Source: Sphingomonas kyeonggiensis
Lineage (GTDB): Bacteria; Pseudomonadota; Alphaproteobacteria; Sphingomonadales; Sphingomonadaceae
NCBI RefSeq assembly: GCF_014196745.1
Contig: NZ_JACIEH010000003.1
Coordinates: 1,116,001-1,180,000 of the forward strand
Direction: 5' to 3'
DNA: 64,000 bases
Shown here: positions 15,593 to 23,610 of the stretch, piece after piece
How positions within the stretch are numbered: the stretch's first letter is position 1
How the letters are laid out: each line of letters starts with the position of its first letter
The notes under the pieces: generated by a model
What the model was told of the DNA's origin: nothing
What the model saw: the letters and a program-made list of their open reading frames with translations, nothing else
Databases searched by the model: none
Position numbers and translations under genes: made by a program

Positions 15593-16066
15593 TTGCGCTG
15601 CCCCTTCTGCGGACATGAAGACAGCCAGGTAAAGGACAGCCGCCCCACCGAAGACGGGGCGGCGATCCGCCGTCGGCGCCAGTGCGAGGCCTGCGCCGCG
15701 CGCTTCACCACGTTCGAGCGCATCCAGCTGCGCGAGCTGACCGTGCTCAAGTCCGAGGACAAGCGCGAGCCGTTCGATCGTGACAAGCTGGTCCGCTCGA
15801 TCTCGGTCGCTACCCGCAAGCGCCCGGTCAACGGCGTGCAGATCGAGAAGCTCGTCTCCGGCATCCAGCGCCAGCTGGAGACGATGGGCGAAACCGAAAT
15901 CCCCTCGCAGAAGATCGGCGAGCTGGTGATGCAGGGGCTCAAGGGCCTCGATTCGGTCGCCTATATCCGCTTCGCCTCGGTCTATAAGGACTTCCGCGAG
16001 GCCAAGGACTTCGAGGAATTCGCCGGCAACGTCACCGAGGCCGGCCAGGAAAGCGGCAAGCAGTGA
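15593..16066 (+). CDS. nrdR: Transcriptional repressor NrdR
   Basis: A 157-residue zinc-ribbon/ATP-cone repressor of ribonucleotide reductase genes. The zinc ribbon is CPFCGHEDSQVKDSR with RRRRQCEACAARFTTFERI; the ATP-cone begins at LTVLKSEDKREPFDRDKLVR. The start codon is TTG at 15593, which gives the canonical MRCPFCG N-terminus and lies 4 nt after the glyA stop. The end overlaps the following GTG start. It senses dATP/ATP through the ATP-cone, as known for the family. Confidence 0.97.
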   Translation: MRCPFCGHEDSQVKDSRPTEDGAAIRRRRQCEACAARFTTFERIQLRELTVLKSEDKREPFDRDKLVRSISVATRKRPVNGVQIEKLVSGIQRQLETMGETEIPSQKIGELVMQGLKGLDSVAYIRFASVYKDFREAKDFEEFAGNVTEAGQESGKQ

Positions 16067-16788
16067 GCCAGCCTCCCGTCATCGTCCTCGTTCGCCCGCA
16101 GCTCGGCGAGAATATCGGCAAGGCCGCGCGCGCGATGCTCAATTTCGGGCTGGTCGAGATGCGCCTCGTCGCCCCGCGCGACGGCTGGCCCAATCCCAGC
16201 GCCGGTCCGGCCGCGAGCGGCGCCGACATCGTGCTGGAAAAGGCCCAGGTCTACGAGACCGTCGCCGATGCGGTGGCGGACTGCGCGCATGTCTATGCCA
16301 CCACGGTGCGCAAGCGCGGCATCTCCAAGCCGGTGGTGACGCCGGAAGAGGCCTCGCGCACGATCCACCGCGAGGAAGGCCGCTCGGCGATCCTGTTCGG
16401 CCCCGAGCGCTCGGGGCTGGAGACCGACGACGTCGCGCTCGCCCGCACCATCCTCACCGTGCCGATCAACCCCGAATTCGGCTCGCTCAACCTCGCCCAG
16501 GCGGTGATCCTCGTCGCCTATGAATGGTCGAAGGGCGAGCAGCTCGTGCAGCCGACGCAGGAGGACCTCGATCCCCCCGCGCCGCAGGACGAGCTCGACG
16601 GCATGATCGGCCAGCTCGATGCGATGCTCGACGATTCGGGCTATTATTTCCCGCCCGATCGCGTGCCCTCGACCCGGCGGACCTTGCGCACCCTGCTCAC
16701 CAAGGCGCGTTGGTCGAGCCAGGAACTGCGCACCCTGCGCGGCGTGCTTTCTGCGCTCGACGGCAGGAAGCGCCACCGCATCGGCTGA
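16063..16788 (+). CDS. trmJ: tRNA/rRNA 2'-O-methyltransferase, TrmJ-like SPOUT family
   Basis: A 241-residue SPOUT methyltransferase. Motif 1 is LVRPQLGENIGKAARAMLNF, motif 2 is AILFGPERSGLETDDVALA and motif 3 is VPINPEFGSLNLAQAVILVAYE, which together indicate TrmJ (tRNA Cm32/Um32). The C-terminal tail is helical (TLRTLLTKARWSSQELRTLR). The GTG start at 16063 overlaps the nrdR stop (GTGA). Some genomes label this gene generically as an RNA methyltransferase; the TrmJ assignment is by motif and length. Confidence 0.88.
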   Translation: MSQPPVIVLVRPQLGENIGKAARAMLNFGLVEMRLVAPRDGWPNPSAGPAASGADIVLEKAQVYETVADAVADCAHVYATTVRKRGISKPVVTPEEASRTIHREEGRSAILFGPERSGLETDDVALARTILTVPINPEFGSLNLAQAVILVAYEWSKGEQLVQPTQEDLDPPAPQDELDGMIGQLDAMLDDSGYYFPPDRVPSTRRTLRTLLTKARWSSQELRTLRGVLSALDGRKRHRIG

Positions 16789-16871
16789 CATATATCAGCA
16801 ACACAGTTTCTGCTTTCCGCAAACTCCCGGCCTCGCTAATTGCGCACCATCATCTTGGGAGGGGTTTTCCG

Positions 16872-17126
16872 ATGCGTCTGGTTGCTTTGCTTGCCCTGTT
16901 CGCGCTTTCCACGCCTGCCGTTGCGCAGCAGGCCGAGCCCGATGCCGCCAAGCCGGTCGAGGCGAAGAAAAAGAAGAGCGACGATCCCAATCGCGAGATC
17001 TGCCGTCGCGTCGCGTCGTCCAGCAGCCGCCTGGGCGGCCGCGCGGAATGCCACACCCGCGCCGAATGGGACGCGATCAGCAATGCCAGCAACGCGTCCG
17101 TCAGCCGGGACCTTCGCGGCCAATAA
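16872..17126 (+). CDS. Small exported basic protein, unknown function
   Basis: An 84-residue protein with signal peptide MRLVALLALFALSTPAVAQQ (cleavage near AVAQ-QA). The mature part is charged (AKPVEAKKKKSDDPNREICR) and has two cysteines, in EICRRVASS and AECHTRAEW, which may form a disulfide in the periplasm. The ATG at 16872 has GGGAGGGG upstream. It stands alone between trmJ and the convergent chorismate mutase gene. I recall similar short proteins with the ICRRV..TGSR..CHT.AEW pattern in sphingomonads, without a function. Confidence 0.83.
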   Translation: MRLVALLALFALSTPAVAQQAEPDAAKPVEAKKKKSDDPNREICRRVASSSSRLGGRAECHTRAEWDAISNASNASVSRDLRGQ

Positions 17127-17132
17127 GCCTGG

Positions 17133-17447
17133 TCAGTCGCGCGCCGGTCGCGCGTCGAACTTCACCAGTTCATAGGCGATCGAGGCTTCGACCAGCAGTT
17201 CCCAGAGGTCGCCGATCGCCTCGTCCGGAATGCCCGCCGCACGCGCGTGCGCGCGGGCATTGGCGATAACCTGCGCCTTGCGCGCCTCGTCGCGGACATG
17301 GCCGCGCTCGGGCTTGATGCGCGCGGCGGCATCCATATAGCCGAAACGGCGCTTCAGGAGCTGGACCAGCTCGGTGTCCACCGCATCGACGCCGGCACGG
17401 ACTTCCCGCATCGTCGTGCAGGCTTCGGGATCGAGTATCTCTTGCAT
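17133..17447 (-). CDS. Chorismate mutase, AroQ type
   Basis: A 104-residue all-helical AroQ-fold protein (TTMREVRAGVDAVDTELVQL, KRRFGYMDAAARIKPERG, GIPDEAIGDLWELLVEASIA). It converts chorismate to prephenate for Phe/Tyr synthesis, although close relatives act as isochorismate-pyruvate lyases (PchB), which sequence alone does not exclude; no siderophore genes are nearby, so the mutase role is more likely. The ATG at 17447 has AAGGAG 5 nt upstream. It is divergent from rpsD and convergent with the small exported protein gene. Confidence 0.88.
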   Translation of the reverse strand: MQEILDPEACTTMREVRAGVDAVDTELVQLLKRRFGYMDAAARIKPERGHVRDEARKAQVIANARAHARAAGIPDEAIGDLWELLVEASIAYELVKFDARPARD

Positions 17448-17611
17448 GGGCGCTCCTTGGCGGGGCGGGGTGCCGCTGTCCAGCTTGGCGTCTCTGGCTT
17501 GACTCCATCCCCCCACGCGGCTAACCGCGCGCCTTCGCAATGGCCCCGCACCCCGGTGAAGCGGCGGCCCTGCCTCTCTTCGAGAACAGCAGGCGGATAC
17601 CGGGAGCAACC

Positions 17612-17660
17612 CTCGCCTTCCCCGAAAAGTGGGAACCGGTTTTCGGACCAGGAAGGCGAG
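17612..17660 (+). promoter_or_regulatory. Long hairpin in the rpsD leader
   Basis: CTCGCCTTCC (17612-17621) pairs perfectly with GGAAGGCGAG (17651-17660), and inside it CCGAAAA (17622-17628) pairs with TTTTCGG (17640-17646). The structure ends 32 nt before the rpsD ATG. It may be an S4-binding autoregulatory leader, but the CCGAAAAGTGGGAACCGG core also resembles a palindrome dispersed in alphaproteobacterial genomes. The pairing is certain; the role is not. Confidence 0.6.
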
Positions 17661-17692
17661 AAAACGTCGTTAGCAGTTGCAAGGATTACAGA

Positions 17693-18307
17693 ATGTCGAA
17701 GCGTTCCAGCGCAAAGTACAAGCTCGACCGCCGCATGGGCGAGAACATCTGGGGCCGTCCCAAGTCCCCGGTGAACAAGCGCGAATACGGCCCGGGCCAG
17801 CACGGCCAGCGCCGCAAGGGCAAGATGTCGGACTTCGGCATCCAGCTGCGCGCCAAGCAGAAGCTCAAGGGCTATTACGGCGACGTCACCGAGAAGCAGT
17901 TCAAGAAGGCGTATGAAGACGCCTCGAAGATGAAGGGCGATACGTCGCAGAACCTCATCGGTCTGCTCGAGCAGCGCCTCGACATGATCGTCTATCGCGC
18001 CAAGTTCGCGCCGACGATCTTCGCGGCCCGCCAGCTCGTCAACCACGGCCACGTCCTGGTCGATGGCGAGAAGTGCAACATCGGTTCGCGCCGCATCAAG
18101 CCGGGCCAGACCGTTTCGCTCCGCCAGAAGGCGCAGGAAATGGCGCTGGTCATGGAAGCCCAGAGCCTCGCCGAGCGCGACATCCCCGATTACGTGTCGC
18201 CGGACGGCGCCTCGAAGATCACCTTCACCCGCGTGCCGACCCTCGACGAGGTGCCGTACCCGGTGAAGATGGAGCCGAACCTGGTCGTCGAATTCTATTC
18301 GCGCTAA
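17693..18307 (+). CDS. rpsD: 30S ribosomal protein S4
   Basis: A 204-residue S4, one of the primary 16S rRNA-binding proteins. It begins MSKRSSAKYKLDRRMGENIW and carries YGPGQHGQRRKGKMSDFG, LLEQRLDMIVYRAKFAPTIF and the S4 RNA-binding domain ARQLVNHGHVLVDGEKCNIG. The ATG at 17693 has AAGGA 7 nt upstream. The gene stands alone here, outside the alpha operon, as is usual in alphaproteobacteria, and is followed by a strong terminator. The leader holds a long hairpin. Confidence 0.99.
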   Translation: MSKRSSAKYKLDRRMGENIWGRPKSPVNKREYGPGQHGQRRKGKMSDFGIQLRAKQKLKGYYGDVTEKQFKKAYEDASKMKGDTSQNLIGLLEQRLDMIVYRAKFAPTIFAARQLVNHGHVLVDGEKCNIGSRRIKPGQTVSLRQKAQEMALVMEAQSLAERDIPDYVSPDGASKITFTRVPTLDEVPYPVKMEPNLVVEFYSR

Positions 18308-18336
18308 GGTTCGCTTCCTTCGGGAAACGAGAAACG

Positions 18337-18363
18337 GGGCGGTCCTTCGGGGCCGCCCTTTTT
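18337..18363 (+). terminator. Rho-independent terminator after rpsD
   Basis: GGGCGGTCC and GGGCCGCCC form a 9-bp stem (one G-U pair) closed by a TTCG tetraloop, followed by five T residues. It lies 30 nt after the rpsD stop. Confidence 0.93.
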
Positions 18364-18435
18364 CGTGGCCGCCGATGCCAGGGTCCAGCGACAGCTAGAT
18401 CCGGCGATACATCCGCGGCCCAACTCGCCTAGTCC

Positions 18436-18517
18436 ATCATCCCGGCGAAAGCCGGGATCTCATGCCGTAGCGCGGGACAAGAGCCGCCCGAGATCCCGGC
18501 TTCCGGGCTTCGCCGGC
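18436..18517. repeat. Degenerate REP pair
   Basis: The left unit is ATCATCCCGGCGAAAGCCGG followed by GATCTC; the right unit, GAGATCCCGGC then TTCCGGGCTTCGCCGG, is its inverse but has an extra TTCCGGG. It belongs to the same family as the pairs at 27950 and 43949, with a similar GATCTC/GAGATC inner edge. Confidence 0.82.
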
Positions 18518-18732
18518 AGCCCAGCGCGCCGCCTTTACCGGATACTCCCCGAATCTACTCAATCTGGCGGAATTGCCCGCTCGGCCGCCGGTATTGACCC
18601 AAAATGGCGCTACCTCGCCTCCCCGGGGGTTCCACGCCCCTGTAACATTTCGGCAAAATATCAGGGCCGCACCTGCTCGCATCTCCAGTTCCTCCTCGCT
18701 TTGCCCGGCGACGGGGCGGGGATGCTCTTGAA

Positions 18733-18771
18733 GCGCGTGGGGCGGGTCCGGGGGGAACCCGTTCCACGCGC
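18733..18771 (+). promoter_or_regulatory. 15-bp hairpin with SD-like loop just before the 18790 gene
   Basis: GCGCGTGGGGCGGGT (18733-18747) pairs with ACCCGTTCCACGCGC (18757-18771), including two G-U pairs, around the loop CCGGGGGGA. The same TCCGGGGGGA recurs at 18779-18788 as the purine-rich stretch directly before the TTG start. The structure could control translation of the next gene. Confidence 0.55.
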
Positions 18772-18789
18772 CGAAGAGTCCGGGGGGAC

Positions 18790-19557
18790 TTGCATTTGGG
18801 ACTGATTCATCGGGACGCCGCTCTCGATCATCCGGCATTGCCGCTATTGCTCGCCCGCCTGGGTGCGCCTGAAATCGCCGCCGTGCCGCGCTATCCGCTG
18901 CCCGGCAGCCGGCGCGGCCGCTGCTATTGGAACGTCCGCGATCAGGTGCGCGGGCACGGTGGTGGCTGTGTCTTCGGTTGGATGCTGGTCGAGATTCCCG
19001 GCGTCGCGCTGTTCGGCTGGCATCATGCGGTCTGGCGCGCGCCGTCGGGCCAGCTGACCGACATTTCGCCGCATCCGGTCACCGGCTGGGCGGTGGGCAG
19101 CACCAGCTTCGCGGTCGATCCGGTACAGGATCACCCGCTCGATTGGCCGCCGGGCCTGCCCCAGGTCTTCGAGCCGCTCGTGCAGGATGCCGTGCTCGAT
19201 CGCTTCATCGCCGCAGAGGCCGAGGTCCATGCCCTGCGCGCCCGCTACCGCGATGCCGAGCAGGCAATCCCGTCCGCCACCTGCTTCGACGGGGACGCGG
19301 AGCTGATCGTCCATGTCGAGACGATCGCCGATGTCGCCCGGCTCAAGAAGCTCGAGCGCCGCTATCTGCCGGCCATCCGCACCGCCGAGTCCCGCCGCGA
19401 CGCGCTGATCCCCGCGCTGGTGGCTCTGCAGGACGCGGCGCTGGAAGGGGCGGAACGGCTGCGGGCGTGGGCGCCTGGGATGATGGTCGTCGGCCCGGAC
19501 AACGGGCCGAGGCAGGAACCCGCTAGCGCCGCGCCTTGCGGATCTCCAGCTCCCTGA
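18790..19557 (+). CDS. Unrecognised protein with conserved-looking Cys and His motifs
   Basis: A 255-residue soluble protein, no signal peptide. Notable stretches are GRCYWNVRDQVRGHGGGCVF, GWMLVEIPGVALFGWHHAVW and PSGQLTDISPHPVTGWAV; the C-terminal third is helical and charged (RLKKLERRYLPAIRTAESRR). The layout C-x-N-V ... G-W ... H-x-V-W ... G-x-L-x-D-I-T/S-P suggests a folded domain that may use the Cys, His and Asp as catalytic or metal ligands, but I cannot name a family. The start is a TTG at 18790 (or 18796), preceded by CCGGGGGGA. The last 35 nt overlap the convergent esterase gene. Confidence 0.7.
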   Translation: MHLGLIHRDAALDHPALPLLLARLGAPEIAAVPRYPLPGSRRGRCYWNVRDQVRGHGGGCVFGWMLVEIPGVALFGWHHAVWRAPSGQLTDISPHPVTGWAVGSTSFAVDPVQDHPLDWPPGLPQVFEPLVQDAVLDRFIAAEAEVHALRARYRDAEQAIPSATCFDGDAELIVHVETIADVARLKKLERRYLPAIRTAESRRDALIPALVALQDAALEGAERLRAWAPGMMVVGPDNGPRQEPASAAPCGSPAP

Positions 19558-20887
19558 CGGGCGAGATCACCTCCGGCAGCTCCCGCGCCGCGAAGTCGAT
19601 GAAGCTCGGCCAGTTGTCGCGGTTGTCGTGCCCGCCGCGATGCTGGCGGAAGGCCAGCCTGCCGCCGGTCACCGGGGTCAGCTCGGGCGGGAACGTGGTG
19701 GCGCTCAGCCCTTTCGCCCCGCGTATCTCCCAGGCCGGAGAGGCCGCCACCGCCGCCAGGAAATTGCCCTTGGGATCGACCCAGCCATCGCCGGTATCCA
19801 CCGTGCCTGCGCCGATGAACAAGGGGCGCGGTGCCGAAAGGGCGATCAGCATGTGCGCGTCGATGGGCAGGTCGAACTCGGTCTTCGGGCCCGCATATTT
19901 CAGGAAATTGCCCGCGAACCAGTGATACTCGCCCCCGGCGGCGAGGTTGCCCATCCGCTCGCCGAAATTGCGGCGATAGAGCGCCGCGCCGCCGGCGCCC
20001 GAGGAGCCGATGAATCCGATCGCGAATTTGGGGTCATAGGCCATCGCGACCAGCGCCGCCTTGCCGTAGCGCGACAGCCCTTCGATGCCGATCGCGTCGC
20101 CGTCAACTTCCGCGTCCGCAGCGAGCGCTTCGCGCGCCCGGCTCGCGCCCCAGGCCCAGGCACGCAGCACGCCCCAATCCTCGGGGCCGCGCGGACGGCC
20201 CTGCAGCGAGATGCCGATCACCCCGGTCTTCAGCGCACCGCCATTGTCCGCCTGGATCGAGTTGGCCACGACCACGGCATAGCCGAAACCCCGTTTGAGC
20301 AGCTGCTCGGTATAGGGCGGGCCGGGGTCGCCCGGGCGGGGCGGCCCGGGGAATTTTAACCCCTCGGGGAAGCCGAAGGAGAGGATCAGGCGCGCCGGAT
20401 AATGGCTGACCGGCAGCGTATAGCGGACGGCAATCGTCGCGGATGCTCGCGGCCATGCCCTGTTGTCCGCCTTTCCTTCCAGCCAGCGTTTGACGACGGG
20501 AATTCCGGCTTCGGTCGCCTTCTCCTGGCGGACGAGGTTCCACGTTATTTTCGGGGCGGTTAGCGGCAAACGGCCATAGATTTCGCGGTCGAACAGCTCG
20601 ACGATCTCGCGGCGGCGGCGGTCCCAGTCCTTGCTGTTCCTGACCGGCCGTCCGTCGTTCAGACGCATCATATCCGGAAGTTGGGGCGTGCCCGCCTTGG
20701 CCTCGTCATAGTTCGCCGCATTGGGTGCGTTGGGGTTGAAACCGTCTGCGCCGGCACGGATTTCCTTGATTCCCAGGCGGTCGAGCATCGCCTGGCGGTC
20801 GGCATTGGCGGCGGTGTAGTCCTGCTGCTGGGCACTGGCGGGTAGGGCGAGTGCCAATATCGGCGCACAGAGCGTCCACAAGCGCAT
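19523..20887 (-). CDS. Secreted alpha/beta-hydrolase, CE15 glucuronoyl-esterase-like
   Basis: A 454-residue exported hydrolase with signal peptide MRLWTLCAPILALALPASAQ. The nucleophile elbow GIEGLSRYGKAALVAMAYD matches the G-x-S-R-x-G-K signature of CE15 esterases, which cleave ester links between lignin and glucuronoxylan; the catalytic His is probably in FRQHRGGHDNRDNW. The usual Cys before the Ser is Leu here. The ATG at 20887 has GGGAGGGG upstream and is chosen over longer starts. No other xylan genes are nearby, so the substrate is unproven. It is divergent from the M28 peptidase gene. Confidence 0.82.
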   Translation of the reverse strand: MRLWTLCAPILALALPASAQQQDYTAANADRQAMLDRLGIKEIRAGADGFNPNAPNAANYDEAKAGTPQLPDMMRLNDGRPVRNSKDWDRRRREIVELFDREIYGRLPLTAPKITWNLVRQEKATEAGIPVVKRWLEGKADNRAWPRASATIAVRYTLPVSHYPARLILSFGFPEGLKFPGPPRPGDPGPPYTEQLLKRGFGYAVVVANSIQADNGGALKTGVIGISLQGRPRGPEDWGVLRAWAWGASRAREALAADAEVDGDAIGIEGLSRYGKAALVAMAYDPKFAIGFIGSSGAGGAALYRRNFGERMGNLAAGGEYHWFAGNFLKYAGPKTEFDLPIDAHMLIALSAPRPLFIGAGTVDTGDGWVDPKGNFLAAVAASPAWEIRGAKGLSATTFPPELTPVTGGRLAFRQHRGGHDNRDNWPSFIDFAARELPEVISPVRELEIRKARR

Positions 20888-20988
20888 GCTTTCCCCTCCC
20901 GTGTTATCGCTATCAAGGCTGCCTCGCATTGCGGTCGGGCGCAACCCTTGCCAACATCCACGCACGACTGTTCCGCAAAGGGGATCCC

Positions 20989-22608
20989 ATGCGCCACCTG
21001 CTCACCGCCGCCCTGCTCCTCGCGGGCACCGCGGCCAATGCCCAGACCATCTCGACCGAGACGATGAAGGAGGTGACGAAGGAACTGTCCTCCGATGCCT
21101 ATGAGGGCCGCGCCCCGACCACCCCGGCCGAGGACAAGACGATCGCCTATATCGTCCAACGCTTTGAAAAGGCCGGGCTGAAGCCGGGCAACAAGGGCAA
21201 GTGGACCCAGGACGTGCCGCTGGTCGAGATCACCGCGAACAACGTCCAGCCGCTGGTCTTCTCGGGCGGCAAGGCCCCGGTCAGCCTCGATTATCGCAAG
21301 GACATGGTCATCGCCACCTACCGGGTGACGCCCAAGGTCGCGATCAAGGACAGCGACGTCGTCTTCGTCGGCTACGGCATCAACGCCCCCGAGCGCGGCT
21401 GGAACGACTATGCCGGCCTGGACGTGAAGGGGAAGACGGTCGTCATCCTGGTCAACGACCCCGACTATAAATCCACGGAAACCAAGGGTTTGTTCGAGGG
21501 CAAGGCGATGACCTATTATGGTCGCTGGGTCTACAAATACGAGGAAGCCGCGCGCCAGGGCGCCGCGGCGGCGATCATCGTCCACGATACCGTCCCGGCT
21601 GCCTATGGCTGGGGCGTGGTCCAGTCCTCCTGGACCGGGCCCCAGCTCGAGCAGGACACGCCGGGCGACCATATGGACCAGAGCCAGGCGATCGGCTGGA
21701 TGCAGCTCGACAAGGCCAAGGCCCTGTTCGCGTCCGCCGGCAAGGACTTCGACGCGCTCGTCGCCGCAGCCAGCCAGAAGGGCTTCAAGGCCGTACCGCT
21801 CGGGGTAAAGGCCTCGGTCAGCTGGGATAATTCGATCAAGCGCCAGGCGTCGAAGAACGTCGTCGGCATCCTGCCCGGCACTGCCAAGCCTGACGAGGTC
21901 GTGCTCTATTCGGCGCATTGGGACCATCTCGGCCGCTGCGACGCGGTCAAGGGCGACGACATCTGCAACGGCGCGGTCGATAATGCCTCGGGCATCGGCG
22001 GCCTCGTCGCCTTGGCGGAAGCCCATGCCAAGGCGGGTGCGGCCAAGCGCAGCGTCGTTTTCCTGGCGGTCACCGCCGAGGAATCGGGCCTGCTCGGCAG
22101 CAAGTTCTACGCCGAGAACCCGGTCTATCCGCTCGCCAAGACGGTGGGTGGGGTGAACATGGATTCGCTCAATGTCCTTGGAAAGACGAAGGATTTCACG
22201 ATCGTCGGCGGCGGCAAGTCCGAGCTCGAGGACCTGGTGAAGCCCTTCGTCGCGGCCGAGGGCCGGGTGATCGTCCCCGAGGAGCGGCCCGAGGCGGGCG
22301 GCTATTACCGCTCGGACCATTTCAGTTTCGCCAAGCTCGGCGTGCCGATGCTCTATGGCGAGAGCGGCGACGACCTGGTCAATGGCGGCAAGGAAGCCGG
22401 CAAGAAGGCCGCCGAGGATTATACCCAGAACCGCTATCACAAGCCCCAGGACGAGTATGACGCGAACTGGGACTGGAGCGGCGCGGTCTCGGACCTGAAC
22501 ATCTATTACGGCCTCGGCCGCCAGCTCGCCGAGGGCGCGGCCTGGCCCAACTGGTATCCGACCGCTGAATTCCGCGCGGTTCGCGACAAGTCTCGCGCCG
22601 GGCAGTGA
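20989..22608 (+). CDS. Secreted M28-family metallopeptidase with PA domain
   Basis: A 539-residue exported zinc aminopeptidase. The signal peptide is MRHLLTAALLLAGTAANAQ. A protease-associated insert (about residues 130-260) interrupts the N-terminal part. Zinc ligands and catalysts appear in YSAHWDHLGRC, NGAVDNASGIGG, TAEESGLLGSKFY, VNMDSLNVLG and RSDHFSFAKLG, in the order expected for M28. It should trim peptides in the periplasm or outside the cell. The ATG at 20989 has AAAGGGGAT upstream and gives a perfect signal peptide. Confidence 0.92.
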   Translation: MRHLLTAALLLAGTAANAQTISTETMKEVTKELSSDAYEGRAPTTPAEDKTIAYIVQRFEKAGLKPGNKGKWTQDVPLVEITANNVQPLVFSGGKAPVSLDYRKDMVIATYRVTPKVAIKDSDVVFVGYGINAPERGWNDYAGLDVKGKTVVILVNDPDYKSTETKGLFEGKAMTYYGRWVYKYEEAARQGAAAAIIVHDTVPAAYGWGVVQSSWTGPQLEQDTPGDHMDQSQAIGWMQLDKAKALFASAGKDFDALVAAASQKGFKAVPLGVKASVSWDNSIKRQASKNVVGILPGTAKPDEVVLYSAHWDHLGRCDAVKGDDICNGAVDNASGIGGLVALAEAHAKAGAAKRSVVFLAVTAEESGLLGSKFYAENPVYPLAKTVGGVNMDSLNVLGKTKDFTIVGGGKSELEDLVKPFVAAEGRVIVPEERPEAGGYYRSDHFSFAKLGVPMLYGESGDDLVNGGKEAGKKAAEDYTQNRYHKPQDEYDANWDWSGAVSDLNIYYGLGRQLAEGAAWPNWYPTAEFRAVRDKSRAGQ

Positions 22609-22627
22609 ACGGGATTATGGGGGCGGA

Positions 22628-23605
22628 ATGACGATTCCGCCTCCCCCCAAGCCCGAATGGGCGCACCACCACGCCGTGTGGATCGGCTTCCCCAGCCATC
22701 CCGAACTCTGGCTCGACGATCTCGCTTCCGCGCGCCTCGAAGTCGCCGCCTTCGCCAAGGCGGTGCACGCCGAGGGCAAGGGCGAACAGGTGATCCTGGT
22801 CGCCGCCAATGAGGAATCCGCCAAGGCCGCCAAGCTGCTCGCCGGCAACGCCGCCAAGGTGGTGATCGAGCCGTTCGGCGACATCTGGCTGCGCGACACC
22901 GCCGCGATCATCGGCGGCAACGGCACCGCGCACGACTTCCGGTTCAACGGCTGGGGCGGCAAGTACGACCTCGAGGGCGACGACGATATCGGCCACCGCC
23001 TCGCCGAGCGTGCGCAGATGAAGGTCGAGGACCATGGCTGGGTGCTCGAGGGCGGCGCGATCGACGGCGACGGCACCGGCCTGGTCGTCACCACCGAACA
23101 GTGCCTGCTCAACCGCAACCGCAATCCCCAGCTCGGCAAGGCCGAGATCGAGGAGATGCTGCGCAAGGACCTGGGCTATACCCAGGTGCTGTGGCTCGGC
23201 GACGGCCTGCTCAACGACCATACCGACGGCCATGTCGACAATCTCGCCCGCTTCATCGGCCCGAACCGGCTGCTGATCCCCGAGGGCGCCGAGAACGACC
23301 CGAACTGGCGCATCTACCAGGACGCCGCCGCCCGCGCCGAGCGCGCCGGCGTCGAAGTGGTGCGCTTCCCCTCGCCGGGCCGCGTGCTCAACGAGGATGA
23401 GGAGATCATCCCGGCGAGCTACATGAACTTCTACATCGGCAATGCCGCGGTGGTGGTTCCGCTCTACGGTCAGGAGAACGACGTGGCCGCGGTGGACAAG
23501 CTCGCCGAGCTGTTCCCCGGCCGCGCGATCATCGGCCAGCGCGCCGACCATATCCTGACCGGCGGCGGCAGCTTCCACTGCATCAGCCAGCAGATCCCGG
23601 CTTGA
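22628..23605 (+). CDS. aguA: Agmatine deiminase family protein
   Basis: A 325-residue guanidino-group modifying enzyme that would hydrolyse agmatine to N-carbamoylputrescine and ammonia in polyamine metabolism. It shows HHAVWIGFPSHPELWLDD, the substrate motif PFGDIWLRDTAAI, LEGGAIDGDGTGLVVTTEQC, the His in DHTDGHVDNLARF and the catalytic Cys in GGGSFHCISQQ close to the C-terminus. Length is slightly short for AguA (about 340-370). It starts 20 nt after the M28 gene. The partner amidase aguB is not in the window. Confidence 0.9.
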   Translation: MTIPPPPKPEWAHHHAVWIGFPSHPELWLDDLASARLEVAAFAKAVHAEGKGEQVILVAANEESAKAAKLLAGNAAKVVIEPFGDIWLRDTAAIIGGNGTAHDFRFNGWGGKYDLEGDDDIGHRLAERAQMKVEDHGWVLEGGAIDGDGTGLVVTTEQCLLNRNRNPQLGKAEIEEMLRKDLGYTQVLWLGDGLLNDHTDGHVDNLARFIGPNRLLIPEGAENDPNWRIYQDAAARAERAGVEVVRFPSPGRVLNEDEEIIPASYMNFYIGNAAVVVPLYGQENDVAAVDKLAELFPGRAIIGQRADHILTGGGSFHCISQQIPA

Positions 23606-23610
23606 TTGAA

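Larger units (their letters stand above)
18308..18789. other. Gene-free 480-bp stretch after rpsD
   Basis: Apart from the rpsD terminator, a degenerate REP pair (18436-18517) and a strong hairpin before the next gene (18733-18771), I see no gene. TTGACC at 18595 could be a -35 element for the downstream gene, with no clear -10. Short open frames on both strands here lack ribosome sites. Confidence 0.6.

Noticed and set aside
20668..22440. 590-codon minus-strand frame opposite the M28 peptidase
   Set aside because: No homology pattern; it mirrors the peptidase gene.
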